From: Methylohalomonas sp034521715
GTDB taxonomy: Bacteria; Pseudomonadota; Gammaproteobacteria; Methylohalomonadales; Methylohalomonadaceae
Reading direction: 5' to 3'
Assembly: GCA_034521715.1 (NCBI GenBank)
Contig: JAXHLY010000002.1
Span: 394,667 to 458,666 of the forward strand
Length of the DNA stretch: 64,000 bases
Part shown: piece by piece, positions 17,456 to 28,106 of the stretch
How positions within the stretch are numbered: position 1 is the first letter of the stretch
Layout: each line of letters starts with the position of its first letter
Position numbers and translations under genes: made by a program
The notes under the pieces: generated by a model
Database searches by the model: none
What the model saw: the letters and a program-made list of their open reading frames with translations, nothing else
Told to the model about the DNA's origin: nothing

Positions 17456-18388
17456 TCAGCCGGCGGCCTTGCCGAAGCCGGGGCGCCCGTTGAGGAATTC
17501 AGCCGCGCTCAACGGTTTGCCGCCCGGTAGTTGCAGCCGCCGGATACGCAGCAGACCGCTGCCGGTGGCGATGTCGATACCCTGACTGCCGGTGGCGACC
17601 ACCGTGCCCGGTGCCGCCGCCGTGGATACCTCAACGACGGTTGCTTCCCAGATCCGACAGTCGAGACCGTCGAGTTCGGCGCGGGCCACGGGCGTCGGGT
17701 GGAAGGCACGGACCGCGCGGGCCAGTTCCGCTGCCGGCTGCTGCCAGTCGAGCCGGCTTTCCGATTTATGAATCTTCGGCGCATAACAGGCCCCGGCTTC
17801 GGGCTGGGGCGTGGCCCGGGTGGCGTCGAGCCGGGGCAGCAGCTCTATGAGTGCATCGGCGCCTGTCTCGGCGAGACGCTGCTGCAGGCTGGCGGTGGTA
17901 TCGGTCTCGGTGATGGCCTCGGGGACCTGCGCCAGCAGGGGCCCGGTATCGAGTCCGGTGTCCATCTGCATGAGGCTGATGCCGGTTTCCTGGTCACCGG
18001 CCAGAATGGCGCGCTGCACAGGGGCCGCCCCGCGCCAGCGCGGCAGCAGGGAAAAGTGCAGATTGATGCAGCCGAGGCGCGGACGTTCGAGTATTGCCGG
18101 CGTCAACAGCAGGCCGTAGGCCACCACGATCAGGGCGTCGGCAGCGGCCAGGCCGGTGTCGTTTTCCAGTTCCCGGGCGCTGGCCGGCTGGTGGACCGGC
18201 AGCCCGTGTTGCTGCGCCAGTGTCTTCACCGGCCCGGATTGCAGCCGGCGGCCGCGGCCGGCCGGCCGGTCCGGCCGGGTATAGACGTGGGTAACGGTAT
18301 GCGGGGTGCGCTCCAGCAGGGCCTGGAGCACCATGGCCGCGGCTCCCGGCGTGCCGGCAAACGCCAGTCGCAGGGCTGTCGCCGTCAC
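17456..18388 (-). CDS. fmt: Methionyl-tRNA formyltransferase
   Basis: A 310-residue enzyme that formylates initiator Met-tRNA. The start LAFAGTPGAAAMVLQALLE, the formyl-folate site NLHFSLLPRWRGAAPVQRAI (N-H catalytic pair) and DTGLDTGPLL are all present. The C-terminal OB-like domain ends LSAAEFLNGRPGFGKAAG. It overlaps def by four bases, pairing formylation with deformylation in one mRNA. Confidence 0.95.
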   Translation of the reverse strand: MTATALRLAFAGTPGAAAMVLQALLERTPHTVTHVYTRPDRPAGRGRRLQSGPVKTLAQQHGLPVHQPASARELENDTGLAAADALIVVAYGLLLTPAILERPRLGCINLHFSLLPRWRGAAPVQRAILAGDQETGISLMQMDTGLDTGPLLAQVPEAITETDTTASLQQRLAETGADALIELLPRLDATRATPQPEAGACYAPKIHKSESRLDWQQPAAELARAVRAFHPTPVARAELDGLDCRIWEATVVEVSTAAAPGTVVATGSQGIDIATGSGLLRIRRLQLPGGKPLSAAEFLNGRPGFGKAAG

Positions 18389-18897
18389 AGCGCCTGGCGT
18401 TCTAGCTTCTGGCGTTTTTCCAGCTTCTTCTGGACCCGCTTGCGTTTCAGGGACGACAGGTAATCGACGAACAGCCGCCCGTTCAGGTGGTCGATTTCAT
18501 GCTGAACGCAGACCGCCAGCAGGCCGTCGGTTTCGGTCTCCACGGTTTCGGCATCGAGCGTCTGGTAACGAAAGCGTATCCATTCGGCGCGTTCGACAAC
18601 GTCGAAATACTCGGGGACCGACAGGCAGCCCTCTTCCATTTCGCGGCTGCCACGACTGTCCAGTATCTCGGGATTGATCAGGTACATGGGGCTGTTGCGT
18701 TCGGCTGACAGATCGATGACGACCACCCGCTGCTGGGCATTGACCTGGGTCGCGGCCAGGCCGATGCCGTTTTCGGCATACATGGTCTCGAGCATATCGG
18801 CCGCCAGCCGGCGGATACCGGCGTCTATCTCGGCGACCGGTTCGGCCCGCTTGCGCAGGTCGGGATCCGGATAATGAAGGACTGTCAATTTTGCCAT
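18385..18897 (-). CDS. def: Peptide deformylase
   Basis: A 170-residue metalloenzyme removing N-formyl groups from nascent proteins. All three PDF motifs are present: GIGLAATQV, EEGCLSVP (Cys metal ligand) and HEIDHLNG (two His ligands and catalytic Glu). The basic tail SLKRKRVQKKLEKRQKL is typical of gammaproteobacterial type 1 PDF. First gene of the minus-strand def-fmt-rsmB run; divergent from lysM. Confidence 0.96.
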   Translation of the reverse strand: MAKLTVLHYPDPDLRKRAEPVAEIDAGIRRLAADMLETMYAENGIGLAATQVNAQQRVVVIDLSAERNSPMYLINPEILDSRGSREMEEGCLSVPEYFDVVERAEWIRFRYQTLDAETVETETDGLLAVCVQHEIDHLNGRLFVDYLSSLKRKRVQKKLEKRQKLERQAL

Positions 18898-18937
18898 AAG
18901 TGCTGCTGAATCTGTCTAATTGCTTGACTGTAAAGCA

Positions 18938-18943
18938 TTATAA
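18938..18943 (-). promoter_or_regulatory. Candidate -10 element upstream of def
   Basis: On the minus strand the bases read TATAAT, a perfect -10, about 40 bases upstream of the def start. No convincing -35 hexamer is visible 16-18 bases further upstream, so this is only a candidate. Confidence 0.35.
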
Positions 18944-18991
18944 CCAATATTGACCGATCTCTCAGAATTGCGTTCATAGATGGTGGAATCG

Positions 18992-19018
18992 TTGACATTT
19001 TGCTATTCTTCTTAAAAT
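18992..19018 (+). promoter_or_regulatory. Candidate promoter for lysM-dprA
   Basis: A perfect -35 TTGACA (18992-18997) is followed by TAAAAT (19013-19018). The 15-base spacer is short. The predicted start would leave a leader of about 25 bases before the lysM ATG at 19051. Confidence 0.38.
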
Positions 19019-19050
19019 CTACATTAAAGAACCCTCGTAAGGGCCCAGAG

Positions 19051-20208
19051 ATGCGGAACAAACTATTTATTCTCCTGCTGTTGGTCCTGTTGCCGGTAAC
19101 AGGCTTTGCTGAGGCGCCGGCGGTCAAGGCCGACCATCCCGACGCCTACACGGTCGTCAAGGGCGACACATTGTGGGATATCTCCGGGCGTTTCCTGGAA
19201 GAGCCCTGGCGCTGGCCCGAGATCTGGGAGGTTAACCCCCAGATTGCGAATCCGCATCTGATCTATCCCGGTGATGTCATCTCGTTGACCTACCGCGACG
19301 GCCGGCCGGTGCTGACGGTCGACCGCGGCGCCGGCGGTCCGCGTTACGTCAAACTCTCGCCTGAAGCCCGGACCTATCCGCGTGACCGGGCGATACCGGC
19401 GATTCCGATTGAAGCCATCCGGCCGTTCCTGAGCCAGCCACTGGTGGTCGAGGAAAATGAAATGAACAGCTGGCCGTACGTGGTGTCCAGCTATGATGAG
19501 CATTTGATCGCCGGGCCCGGCAACACGATTTATATCCGCGGCCTGCCGGATGATCATGGTGAGCGTTATTCGATATACCGGCCCGGCCCGGCCTATGTAC
19601 TGCCGGATGACATCAGGCGTCAGCAGCGGACCCTGACCACGAGCACCAAGTACAGCGACAATGTGCCTGAGGGCGAGATACTGGGCTATCAGGCGCTGTA
19701 CGTGGGCGATGCCGTGATCCGGCGCAGTGGCGATCCGGCCTCCGGCATTATTACCACCGCCGAGCGCGAAGTGCTGGTCGGTGACCGGCTGCTGCCGCAG
19801 ACCGACAGCGATGGCAGCGGGGATTACATTCCGAAGATGCCGGATCACGAGGTGGACGGCAGGGTCGTTTCAGTGATCGATGGCGTCTCGGAGATCGGCA
19901 ACAACCAGGTGGTGGTTCTGTCGGTCGGTGCCGAGCAAGGCATAAAAACCGGCAGCGTGCTTGGCGTTTACCAGACCGGCAAGGTAGTCCGTGACAAGGT
20001 TGCGGCCCGCTCGGGTGACGAAATGTCGGGCAGGGGTACCTACCTGGAATACTTCGGCCTGCCCCAGGCACAGACCGAGCTGGTGGAACTGCCACCCGAG
20101 TTCGCCGGCGTAGTCATGGTTTTCCGGACCTTCGAGAGGGTCAGTTATGCGCTGGTGATGGATACCGATCGCTCCATCCATATTTACGATAAGGTCGCGA
20201 ACCTCTAG
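19051..20208 (+). CDS. Exported LysM-domain protein
   Basis: A 385-residue protein with a signal peptide (NKLFILLLLVLLPVTGFA) and one N-terminal LysM domain (about residues 33-80: YTVVKGDTLWDISGRFL, then NPQIANPHLIYPGDVISL), which should bind peptidoglycan in the periplasm. The rest is a beta-rich region without a recognised catalytic motif. The ATG at 19051 is preferred because the signal peptide starts there. It precedes dprA, as LysM genes commonly do in gammaproteobacteria. The 70-base gap to dprA contains a CCGGCC/GGCCGG hairpin without a T run. Confidence 0.82.
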   Translation: MRNKLFILLLLVLLPVTGFAEAPAVKADHPDAYTVVKGDTLWDISGRFLEEPWRWPEIWEVNPQIANPHLIYPGDVISLTYRDGRPVLTVDRGAGGPRYVKLSPEARTYPRDRAIPAIPIEAIRPFLSQPLVVEENEMNSWPYVVSSYDEHLIAGPGNTIYIRGLPDDHGERYSIYRPGPAYVLPDDIRRQQRTLTTSTKYSDNVPEGEILGYQALYVGDAVIRRSGDPASGIITTAEREVLVGDRLLPQTDSDGSGDYIPKMPDHEVDGRVVSVIDGVSEIGNNQVVVLSVGAEQGIKTGSVLGVYQTGKVVRDKVAARSGDEMSGRGTYLEYFGLPQAQTELVELPPEFAGVVMVFRTFERVSYALVMDTDRSIHIYDKVANL

Positions 20209-20278
20209 TCTATAGTTCTGCCAAGCTTTCAGCGCCGGCCGGGATGGCCGGCCACATCCGTCAACGAGGAGACTTCCC

Positions 20279-21421
20279 ATGGAGCGGGATGCATCCGACG
20301 CCGAAAATCGCCGTTACTGGCTGGCACTGTCACGAATCAGCGGAATAGGTGCCAGAACTGCCGAGTATCTGATCAGGATTACCGGTTCACTGGCGGCACT
20401 GTTTCACAGCACGGAATCCGAGCTGGTTGCCAACGGCATCAGGCCGGCACTGGCCAGGGCGCTGCAGCAACCTGACTGGCGGGCCGTGGATCATGCCTGT
20501 GACTGGCTGGAGGCGGCCCCGGACCGGACTACACTACAAGTAACCGCCAGCCATTATCCGGACTATCTCCGGCAGATACCTGACCCGCCGCTGGTATTGT
20601 TTGTCCAGGGGCAGCCGGGGGCGCTGACACGACCGCAGATCGGCATTGTCGGCAGCCGCAACCCGACGCCCGACGGCGCTGGCATAGCCGCCGATCTTGC
20701 CGCCCGGCTGAGCCGGGCCGGGCTGACCATTACCAGCGGCATGGCGCTCGGCATTGATGCCGCCGCCCATCAGGGCGCCATGCAGGCCGGCGGCAGTACC
20801 GTGGCGGTCGCCGGCTGTGGCCCCGATCGCATTTATCCAAAGGCCCATGCGCGGCTGGCCGAGGGTATCCGGGAGAGCGGGGCGCTGGTCAGTGAATTCT
20901 TCCCCGGCACACCGCCGCTGGCCGGGAATTTCCCGCGCCGCAACCGCATCATCAGCGGTCTGTGTACGGGCGTCATGGTAGTCGAGGCCGCGCTGCGCAG
21001 CGGCTCGCTGATCACGGCACGCTACGCTGCAGAGCAGGGACGCGATGTCTTCGCCATACCCGGGTCCATTCACAGTCCGCAGGCACGTGGCTGCCATCGA
21101 CTGATAAAACAGGGCGCGAAGCTGGTCGAGACGGAACAGGATGTGCTCGAAGAACTGCGATTCATGACAACATTGGACTGTATGACCGGGCAGCCGGAAG
21201 TGGCAGCCGAGCAGACACTGCAGGTCGATGATCTGTCCACCGAGAGCGTGCATGTCCTGAAGCTGATGGGTGAGGCGGCGGTCTCTGTTGACCGCCTCGT
21301 GGAGCGCAGTGGATTGACGGCCGATGCGGTTTCATCCATTCTGTTATTATTGGAACTGCGCGGGCTGGTGGCTTCACAACCAGGCGGCACCTACTCACGC
21401 CTTCGAAGAGATAACACATGA
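20279..21421 (+). CDS. dprA: DNA-processing protein DprA
   Basis: A 380-residue single-strand DNA-binding protein that loads RecA during natural transformation. It has an N-terminal HhH/SAM-like region (SRISGIGARTAEYLIRI), the Rossmann-like core (IGIVGSRNPTPDGAGIA, ITSGMALGIDAAAHQGAM, FPRRNRIISGL, RSGSLITARYAAEQGRDVFA) and a C-terminal winged-helix (SVDRLVERSGLTADAVSSIL). The stop overlaps the smg start (ATGA). Together with the pilus genes this suggests, but does not prove, DNA uptake. Confidence 0.95.
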   Translation: MERDASDAENRRYWLALSRISGIGARTAEYLIRITGSLAALFHSTESELVANGIRPALARALQQPDWRAVDHACDWLEAAPDRTTLQVTASHYPDYLRQIPDPPLVLFVQGQPGALTRPQIGIVGSRNPTPDGAGIAADLAARLSRAGLTITSGMALGIDAAAHQGAMQAGGSTVAVAGCGPDRIYPKAHARLAEGIRESGALVSEFFPGTPPLAGNFPRRNRIISGLCTGVMVVEAALRSGSLITARYAAEQGRDVFAIPGSIHSPQARGCHRLIKQGAKLVETEQDVLEELRFMTTLDCMTGQPEVAAEQTLQVDDLSTESVHVLKLMGEAAVSVDRLVERSGLTADAVSSILLLLELRGLVASQPGGTYSRLRRDNT

Positions 21422-21897
21422 AAGAAACCGTGTTAGATGTTCTCATGTATCTGTTTGACAATTACATCGAAGACGACGTTGAATTTACACCGGATGAGGA
21501 TGTCCTCAGAGTAGAACTCAAGGAAGCGGGTTTCGGCGAGCACCAGGTCAGCAAAGCCTTCGACTGGCTTGAGGGTCTGGCCATGCAGAAGGAAACCATG
21601 GGTCTGCCGAAGCTGACGCATAAACCTTCCACGCGTATTCTCTCTGACGAGGAAGCCAACAAGCTTGATACCGAATGCTATGGTTTTCTCTTGTTTCTGG
21701 AAAATATCGGCGTTCTGGATGCCAGTGATCGTGAAATGGTTATAGATCGGTTAATGGCACTGGAAACTGATGAGATCGAACTGCAGCAGCTGAAATGGGT
21801 GGTGCTGATGGTGCTTTTCAATCAGCCCGGCAAGGAGGCCGCCTTTACCTGGATCGAGGACCTTGTGATGGATGAGTATAATACCAGCCTGCACTGA
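21418..21897 (+). CDS. smg: Smg protein (DUF494)
   Basis: A 159-residue protein of the Smg/DUF494 family, with the start MKETVLDVLMYLFDNYIED and the end WVVLMVLFNQPGKEAAFTWI. Its function is unknown; it is found next to dprA and topA in many gammaproteobacteria, as here. Translationally coupled to dprA. The protein is strongly acidic. 62 bases separate it from topA. Confidence 0.9.
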   Translation: MKETVLDVLMYLFDNYIEDDVEFTPDEDVLRVELKEAGFGEHQVSKAFDWLEGLAMQKETMGLPKLTHKPSTRILSDEEANKLDTECYGFLLFLENIGVLDASDREMVIDRLMALETDEIELQQLKWVVLMVLFNQPGKEAAFTWIEDLVMDEYNTSLH

Positions 21898-21959
21898 AAC
21901 TATTTCCATCCGGGCAGTCATTCCCCGTCTCCGCGATTAATAACACGAACTGTTCCCAC

Positions 21960-24306
21960 ATGAGTAAATCACTCGTTATCGTCGAATCACCGGCGAAAGC
22001 GAAGACCTTAAAACGCTATCTGGGCAATGATTTTGAAATCATGGCTTCGTACGGTCACGTCCGTGACCTGCAGCCCAAAAGCGGGGCCGTCGATCCCGAG
22101 AACAAGTTCGAGATGAAGTATCAAGTCATCGACAAAAACAAGAAGCATGTCGATGCTATTATCAAGGCACTGAAAAATGTCGATGATTTGTATCTGGCCA
22201 CTGACCCGGACCGGGAGGGCGAGGCGATTTCGTGGCATCTGTACGAACTGCTGAAGGAAAAAGGCGCTGTCAACGGCAAGAATGTCCACCGGGTTGTATT
22301 TCACGAAGTCACCAAGAGTGCCATCCAGGACGCCATAAAGCATCCGCGAAATCTCTCGGCTGATCTGATTGATGCCCAGCAGGCCCGTCGGGCGCTGGAT
22401 TACCTGGTTGGGTTCAACCTGTCACCGTTGCTGTGGAAAAAGATCCGCCGGGGGCTGTCGGCTGGCCGTGTACAGAGTCCGGCCCTGCGCATGATCTGTG
22501 AACGCGAACAGGAGATCGAGGCGTTCAAGCCGCGTGAATACTGGACCCTGGAGGCCGATCTGGAACACGACGGCAGTGCGTTCAGCGCCAAGCTGACACA
22601 TTATAATAATGAAAAGCTGAAGCAGTTCACCATCGATAATACCGAGCAGGCCAACAAGGCCCGCGAGGCACTGGTCAAGGCCGCGGATGCTTCACTGGCA
22701 TCAAAAAAAGATCACAAGGCGCTGACGGTTGATAAAATTGAAAAGAAACAGCGTCGCCGTCAGCCGGCCCCGCCTTTCATTACTTCGACCCTGCAGCAGG
22801 AAGCCTCTCGCAAGCTCGGGTTCACAGCCCAGCGCACCATGCGTACGGCACAGCAGCTTTATGAAGGTATCGATACGGGTGATGGCGCCGTTGGTCTGAT
22901 CACTTATATGCGTACTGATTCCGTGAATCTCGCTGATGAAGCCATCAATGAACTGCGGACTTTTATTAAATCACAGTACGGCAAAGACAGCCTGCCGACG
23001 CAACCGCGTCAGTTCAAGACATCCGCGAAAAACGCCCAGGAAGCGCATGAGGCGATCCGGCCGACGTCGGTCGAACGCCTGCCGCAACAGATCAAAGGCA
23101 AGCTGAGTGATGACCAGCTCAAGCTTTATGATCAGATCTGGAAACGGGCCGTCGCCTGCCAGATGAAGCACGCCACGATCAACACGGTTTCTGTCGACAT
23201 GGTTTGCGGAGAAGGGAATATTTTCCGCGCCACAGGATCGACGATAGTCGACCCCGGATTCATGGCCGTTTACCTGGAAGACGTCGACGACAAGAAATCG
23301 GACACTGATGACAAATCGCTGCCGCCTCTGGAAGAGGGCGACAAGCCCCGGCTGAAGGAGATTCGTGCGGAACAGCATTTCACCGAACCGCCGCCGCGTT
23401 ATTCGGAAGCCAGTCTGGTCAAGTCACTGGAGGAATACGGCATCGGCCGGCCGTCAACCTATGCCAGTATTATTTCAACCCTGCTTCAGCGTGAGTATGT
23501 TGAGCTCGGATCGCAAACGTTTCATACCGACCGATGTCGGTCGTATTGTTAACAAGTTCCTGACCGAGCATTTTACCGATTACGTGGATTACGATTTTAC
23601 CGCCAAGCTTGAGGATGAGCTGGATTCGATTGCCCGCGGCGAACGTGAGTGGATACCGGTATTGGAAAAGTTCTGGAAGAGTTTCGACAGTAAAGTGAAG
23701 GAGAAGGAGGAAAATGTGACACGCAAGGAGGCGGTGCAGGCACGCCACTTGGGCACTGATCCCAAAAGCGGCCGCCCGGTGACCGTACGCATGGGTCGTT
23801 ACGGACCCTTCGTCCAGATCGGCGAGCGTGAGGACGAGGAAAAACCGAAGTTCGCCGGCCTCAAGCCGGGCCAGCGCATGGATACCGTTACGCTGGAGGA
23901 GGCATTACCGCTGTTCAAGCTGCCCCGGCAGCTGGGAGAAACCCCGGAAGGCGAGGAGGTGGAGGCCAATATCGGCCGTTTTGGTCCCTATATCCGCTAT
24001 GGCAAGAAATTCGCCTCGCTGCCGAAGGATGACGATCCCTACACGGTGACACTGGACCGGGCGCTGGAAATCGTGGCGGAAAAGAAAAAGGCCGATGCCG
24101 AAAAGCAGATCAAGGTCTTCGACGAGGCCGGCATTTCGGTCCTCAACGGCCGTTATGGGCCGTATGTCACCGATGGTAAGAAGAACGCCCGTGTCCCCAA
24201 GGATCGCGAACCCGGCAGCCTGACACTGGAAGAATGCCAGGAACTGATTGAGAAAGCCCCGGCCAGGCGCGGCCGTGGCCGGTCAAAGAAAAAGGCTGCC
24301 GGCTGA
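21960..24306 (+). CDS. topA: DNA topoisomerase I, one frameshift
   Basis: A type IA topoisomerase of about 780 residues that relaxes negative supercoils. Its toprim domain begins LVIVESPAKAKTLKRYLG and includes LATDPDREGEAISWHL. The catalytic Tyr is residue 316 in GLITYMRTDSVNLADEAI. The frame shifts near 23510: after LLQREYVELGS the protein continues as KRFIPTDVGRIVNKFL. The C-terminus carries the Toprim_Crpt-type repeats (RYGPFVQIGE, RFGPYIRYGK, RYGPYVTDGK) and a basic tail, not the cysteine zinc ribbons of E. coli TopA. Confidence 0.92.
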
Positions 24307-24381
24307 TCGGCGCCGGATACATTAGAATGGTCGGGCTGGCAGCAGTGTCCCCCGCATCCTGAATCCATCAAGACAGCCACT

Positions 24382-24978
24382 TTGTCGGTTAATACTGATT
24401 TCGCTTTGACGACGCCCGGATGGCTGCCGGTATGGAAAATCATGCCGGCACTGCGGGCATTGTCGGCAGGCGGCGTGATTGCCTATCCTACCGAGGCGGT
24501 TTACGGCCTCGGCTGCCTGCCCCGCTACCAGCCGGTCCGGAACCTGCTGCACATCAAACGGCGGTCGCCGCGCAAGGGCCTGATCCTGGTCGCCGCCAGC
24601 GCGGCACAGCTGGGGGCATATATCACGTTTCCCGACCACCGGACCCGGGATCAGGTGCTGGCTACCTGGCCGGGCCCGGTCACCTGGCTGTTGCCGGTGC
24701 GTCCCGGCACTCCGGCCTGGCTGCGGGGTGACCACTCAACGCTGGCGGTGAGGGTCAGTGCCCATCCCGTTATCCAGGCACTGTGCGCAAGGATGGGGGC
24801 CCTGATTTCCACCAGCGCCAATCCCGCAGGTAGTACCGCGGCGCGCGATGCCGCCCGGGTGCGGGCCTATTTCGGGCCGGTGCTGGATTATGTCCTCAGC
24901 GGGCCCGTGGGGGACAGCACCCGGCCCACGGAAATCCGCGACGCGCTGACCGGAACGGTCATAAGGCCGGGTGGCTGA
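24382..24978 (+). CDS. tsaC: Threonylcarbamoyl-AMP synthase TsaC (Sua5/YrdC family)
   Basis: Makes threonylcarbamoyl-AMP for t6A37 modification of tRNA. Family motifs are VIAYPTEAVYGLGC, IKRRSPRKGLILVA (KxR...K ATP/Thr site), TWPGPVTWLLP, LAVRVSAHPV and ISTSANPAG. A TTG at 24382 gives 198 residues; an ATG at 24442 gives 178 and would also preserve the core, so the start is unsure. It follows topA as in other gammaproteobacteria. Confidence 0.9.
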   Translation: MSVNTDFALTTPGWLPVWKIMPALRALSAGGVIAYPTEAVYGLGCLPRYQPVRNLLHIKRRSPRKGLILVAASAAQLGAYITFPDHRTRDQVLATWPGPVTWLLPVRPGTPAWLRGDHSTLAVRVSAHPVIQALCARMGALISTSANPAGSTAARDAARVRAYFGPVLDYVLSGPVGDSTRPTEIRDALTGTVIRPGG

Positions 24979-25001
24979 AGATAAATAGTTGTCAAGGTTG
25001 A

Positions 25002-25030
25002 TTGACAGGCTGTTGTTATTTTTCGAAAAT
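25002..25030 (+). promoter_or_regulatory. Promoter of the tRNA-tuf operon
   Basis: TTGACA (25002-25007), a 17-base spacer and GAAAAT (25025-25030, four of six matches). Transcription would start near 25037, ten bases before tRNA-Tyr. The stretch after the -10 (GTGCGGC) is GC-rich, as in promoters under stringent control. Confidence 0.5.
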
Positions 25031-25046
25031 GTGCGGCTTACATTTT

Positions 25047-25131
25047 GGAGGGATACCCAAGCGGTCAACGGGGGCAGACTGTAAATCTGCTGGCTATGCC
25101 TTCGGAGGTTCGAATCCTCCTCCCTCCACCA
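25047..25131 (+). tRNA. tRNA-Tyr (GTA)
   Basis: An 85-base gene folding into a cloverleaf with the long variable arm of tRNA-Tyr. The acceptor stem GGAGGGA pairs with TCCCTCC and the encoded end is ACCA. The anticodon GTA is at 25081-25083, and the T arm is GGAGGTTCGAATCCTCC. First of the tRNA cluster leading into tuf, as in E. coli tufB. Confidence 0.96.
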
Positions 25132-25266
25132 TACCGCCGGCAGACAAGTGCGATCGCGGTGGCGGCTATTGATGTGCCTGGCGTGATGGCCGGGATTGTT
25201 TTTGGCGGCGAGGATGGCGTGACCCGTGGGCAGTGTTATTAACAACGGTTTCTGGTTAACGGTTTG

Positions 25267-25340
25267 GCGGGTGTAGCTCAATGGTAGAGCCTCGGCCTTC
25301 CAAGCCGATGACGTGGGTTCGATTCCCATCACCCGCTCCA
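25267..25340 (+). tRNA. tRNA-Gly (TCC)
   Basis: A 74-base gene. The acceptor GCGGGTG pairs with CACCCGC and is followed by TCCA. The D stem GCTC/GAGC and the anticodon stem TCGGC/GCCGA enclose the loop CTTCCAA; the anticodon TCC is at 25299-25301. The T arm is GTGGGTTCGATTCCCAT. Confidence 0.95.
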
Positions 25341-25341
25341 G

Positions 25342-25427
25342 CTGAAATGAAAATGAAAGTGGAATGTGAAAAGTGAAACGCCCCGTAAGGATATAAAGAC
25401 AGTCTTTTCATTTTTCACCTTTCACTT
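25342..25427. repeat. Palindromic element F (GTGAAAA words)
   Basis: The left arm (25342-25379) is made of words such as GAAAATGAAA, ATGTGAAA and AAGTGAAA. The right arm (25403-25427) holds their complements TTTTCATTTTTCAC and CTTTCACTT. It lies between two tRNA genes of one operon, so the transcript would carry a hairpin in the spacer, perhaps aiding processing; that role is inference. Confidence 0.6.
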
Positions 25428-25509
25428 ATGTACAGTCGTAGACTGCAAGGGTGGACTTTATCAAGCGGCTGAGCAACGGCGGCGGACGCCGGTGAAGAGA
25501 TTATACGAG

Positions 25510-25585
<76 letters not shown>

Positions 25586-25665
25586 ACTCAACAGATGCGG
25601 CAATGTTGCCAACACTGCAACCCTGTTACTGATCTTGATCTTAACCGGAGCCTGGAGGAGCACCC

Positions 25666-26856
<1,191 letters not shown>

Positions 26857-26925
26857 GAGGACTGGAGACCGGGGTCTGGGGTACACTAGTCAATTAGTCT
26901 CCAGTCCCTGATCCCTAACCGCCTC
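26857..26925. repeat. Palindromic element G
   Basis: GGACTGGAGAC (26859-26869) and GTCTCCAGTCC (26897-26907) are perfect 11-base complements. Further words GGGTCTGGGG and CCCTGATCCC, and an outer GAGG/CCTC pair, extend the symmetry. It starts at the base after the tuf stop and ends just before tRNA-Trp. There is no T run, so it is not a classical terminator. Confidence 0.65.
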
Positions 26926-26930
26926 TGTAT

Positions 26931-27006
26931 AGGCCAGTAGCTCAATTGGCAGAGCGGCGGTCTCCAAAACCGCAGGTTGGGGGTTCGATTCCCTCCTGGC
27001 CTGCCA
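26931..27006 (+). tRNA. tRNA-Trp (CCA)
   Basis: A 76-base gene. The acceptor AGGCCAG pairs with CTGGCCT and is followed by GCCA. The anticodon stem GCGGT/ACCGC encloses CTCCAAA; the anticodon CCA is at 26964-26966. Placed between tuf and secE exactly as in E. coli. Confidence 0.96.
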
Positions 27007-27059
27007 ACTTTAAGTCCCGCTGTGCAGCCGGGCCGCGGGCGGAAGGATTGTAAGGATTT

Positions 27060-27431
27060 ATGAATTCCAGAGTCGAAACCCAAGTTTCGAAGCTCGACAC
27101 AGTTAAGCTGGCGATAGCGCTGCTGATGGTCATCGGCGGCATCGTGGTGTTTTACCTGTACCCCGAAGTATCGACTCTGCTGCGGACGCTGGGGTTGCTG
27201 GCGGTGATAGGCGCCGCGGTGGCAGTGGCCTACCAGACCGACAAGGGTCGCCAGCTGTGGGGTTTTTTTCAGGACGCCCAGATAGAAGTCCGCAAAGTTG
27301 TCTGGCCGACCCGGCAGGAAACCGTGCAGACAACACTGCTGGTGCTCGTTATGGTCATCCTGGTTGCCATATTCATGTGGCTGCTGGACATGTTTCTTGG
27401 CTGGGCCATCCGCCTGCTTCTTGGACAGTGA
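27060..27431 (+). CDS. secE: Preprotein translocase subunit SecE
   Basis: A 123-residue membrane protein with three helices (about residues 16-34, 40-58 and 92-118), the long gammaproteobacterial form. The amphipathic segment GFFQDAQIEVRKVVWPTRQE is the universally conserved SecE signature that clamps SecY. It precedes nusG by 13 bases in the usual operon. Confidence 0.95.
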   Translation: MNSRVETQVSKLDTVKLAIALLMVIGGIVVFYLYPEVSTLLRTLGLLAVIGAAVAVAYQTDKGRQLWGFFQDAQIEVRKVVWPTRQETVQTTLLVLVMVILVAIFMWLLDMFLGWAIRLLLGQ

Positions 27432-27444
27432 GGCTGAATAGGTA

Positions 27445-27978
27445 ATGTCGTTACGCTGGTATGTAGTGCACGCCTATTCAGGCTACGAGAGCCATGTCAT
27501 GCGCTCGCTGCAGGAACGCATCAAGCGCAGCGGCATGGAAGACAAGTTCGGCCAGATCCTGGTGCCGACCGAAGAGGTCGTCGAGATGCGCGAGGGTCAG
27601 AAACGCAAGAGCGAACGCAAGTTTTTTCCGGGTTATGTCCTGGTGCAGATGGAAATGGATGACGATACCTGGCACTTGGTCAAGGAATGCCCGCGGGTGC
27701 TGGGCTTTATCGGCGGCACCTCTGATCAGCCGGCGCCGATCAGTGATGCCGAGGCGGATCAGATTCTGCAGCGGGTCGAGGACAGTTCCGACAAGCCCAA
27801 ACCCAAGGTCTTGTTTGAACCTGGCGAGGTGGTGCGGGTCACAGACGGTCCGTTTACCGATTTCAACGGTGTGGTCGAAGAGGTCAATTACGAGAAAAAC
27901 CGCCTGCGGGTGGCGGTACTGATCTTCGGCCGATCCACGCCGGTGGAACTGGAATTCAGTCAGGTCGATAAAGAGTAG
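27445..27978 (+). CDS. nusG: Transcription termination/antitermination factor NusG
   Basis: A 177-residue factor. Its NGN domain (SLRWYVVHAYSGYE, KRKSERKFFPGYVLVQMEMD, VKECPRVLGFIGG) binds the RNA polymerase clamp. The C-terminal KOW domain (FEPGEVVRVTDGPFTDFNGV) contacts Rho or ribosomal protein S10. Intact frame. The stop is followed at once by a palindromic repeat. Confidence 0.97.
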   Translation: MSLRWYVVHAYSGYESHVMRSLQERIKRSGMEDKFGQILVPTEEVVEMREGQKRKSERKFFPGYVLVQMEMDDDTWHLVKECPRVLGFIGGTSDQPAPISDAEADQILQRVEDSSDKPKPKVLFEPGEVVRVTDGPFTDFNGVVEEVNYEKNRLRVAVLIFGRSTPVELEFSQVDKE

Positions 27979-28048
27979 TTTATTAGTTGATTGGTTAACT
28001 GGTTCATTAGTACGCCAATTAACCGGTTAACCAATTAACCAGTTAACA
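27979..28048. repeat. Palindromic element B (TTAACTGG/CCAATTAA words)
   Basis: The left arm has AGTTGATTGGTTAACTGGTT and the right arm CCAATTAACC, GGTTAACC, AATTAACC and AGTTAAC. It occupies the nusG-rplK spacer, the place where E. coli has the rplK promoter. It shares words with elements A, C and D. Confidence 0.75.
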
Positions 28049-28106
28049 ATCGCCACAGGGGAGCCCGGCTGAAAGATCCGGGCGTTCGCACCCGAGGAGA
28101 GATCAG

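Noticed and set aside
18905..18945. Plus-strand promoter TTGACT ... TATAAC between def and lysM
   Set aside because: The spacer is only nine bases, far too short for sigma70.
26857..26925. Rho-independent terminator after tuf copy 1
   Set aside because: The stem is perfect for 11 bases but the arms are 27 bases apart and no T run follows, so it is listed as a palindromic repeat instead.
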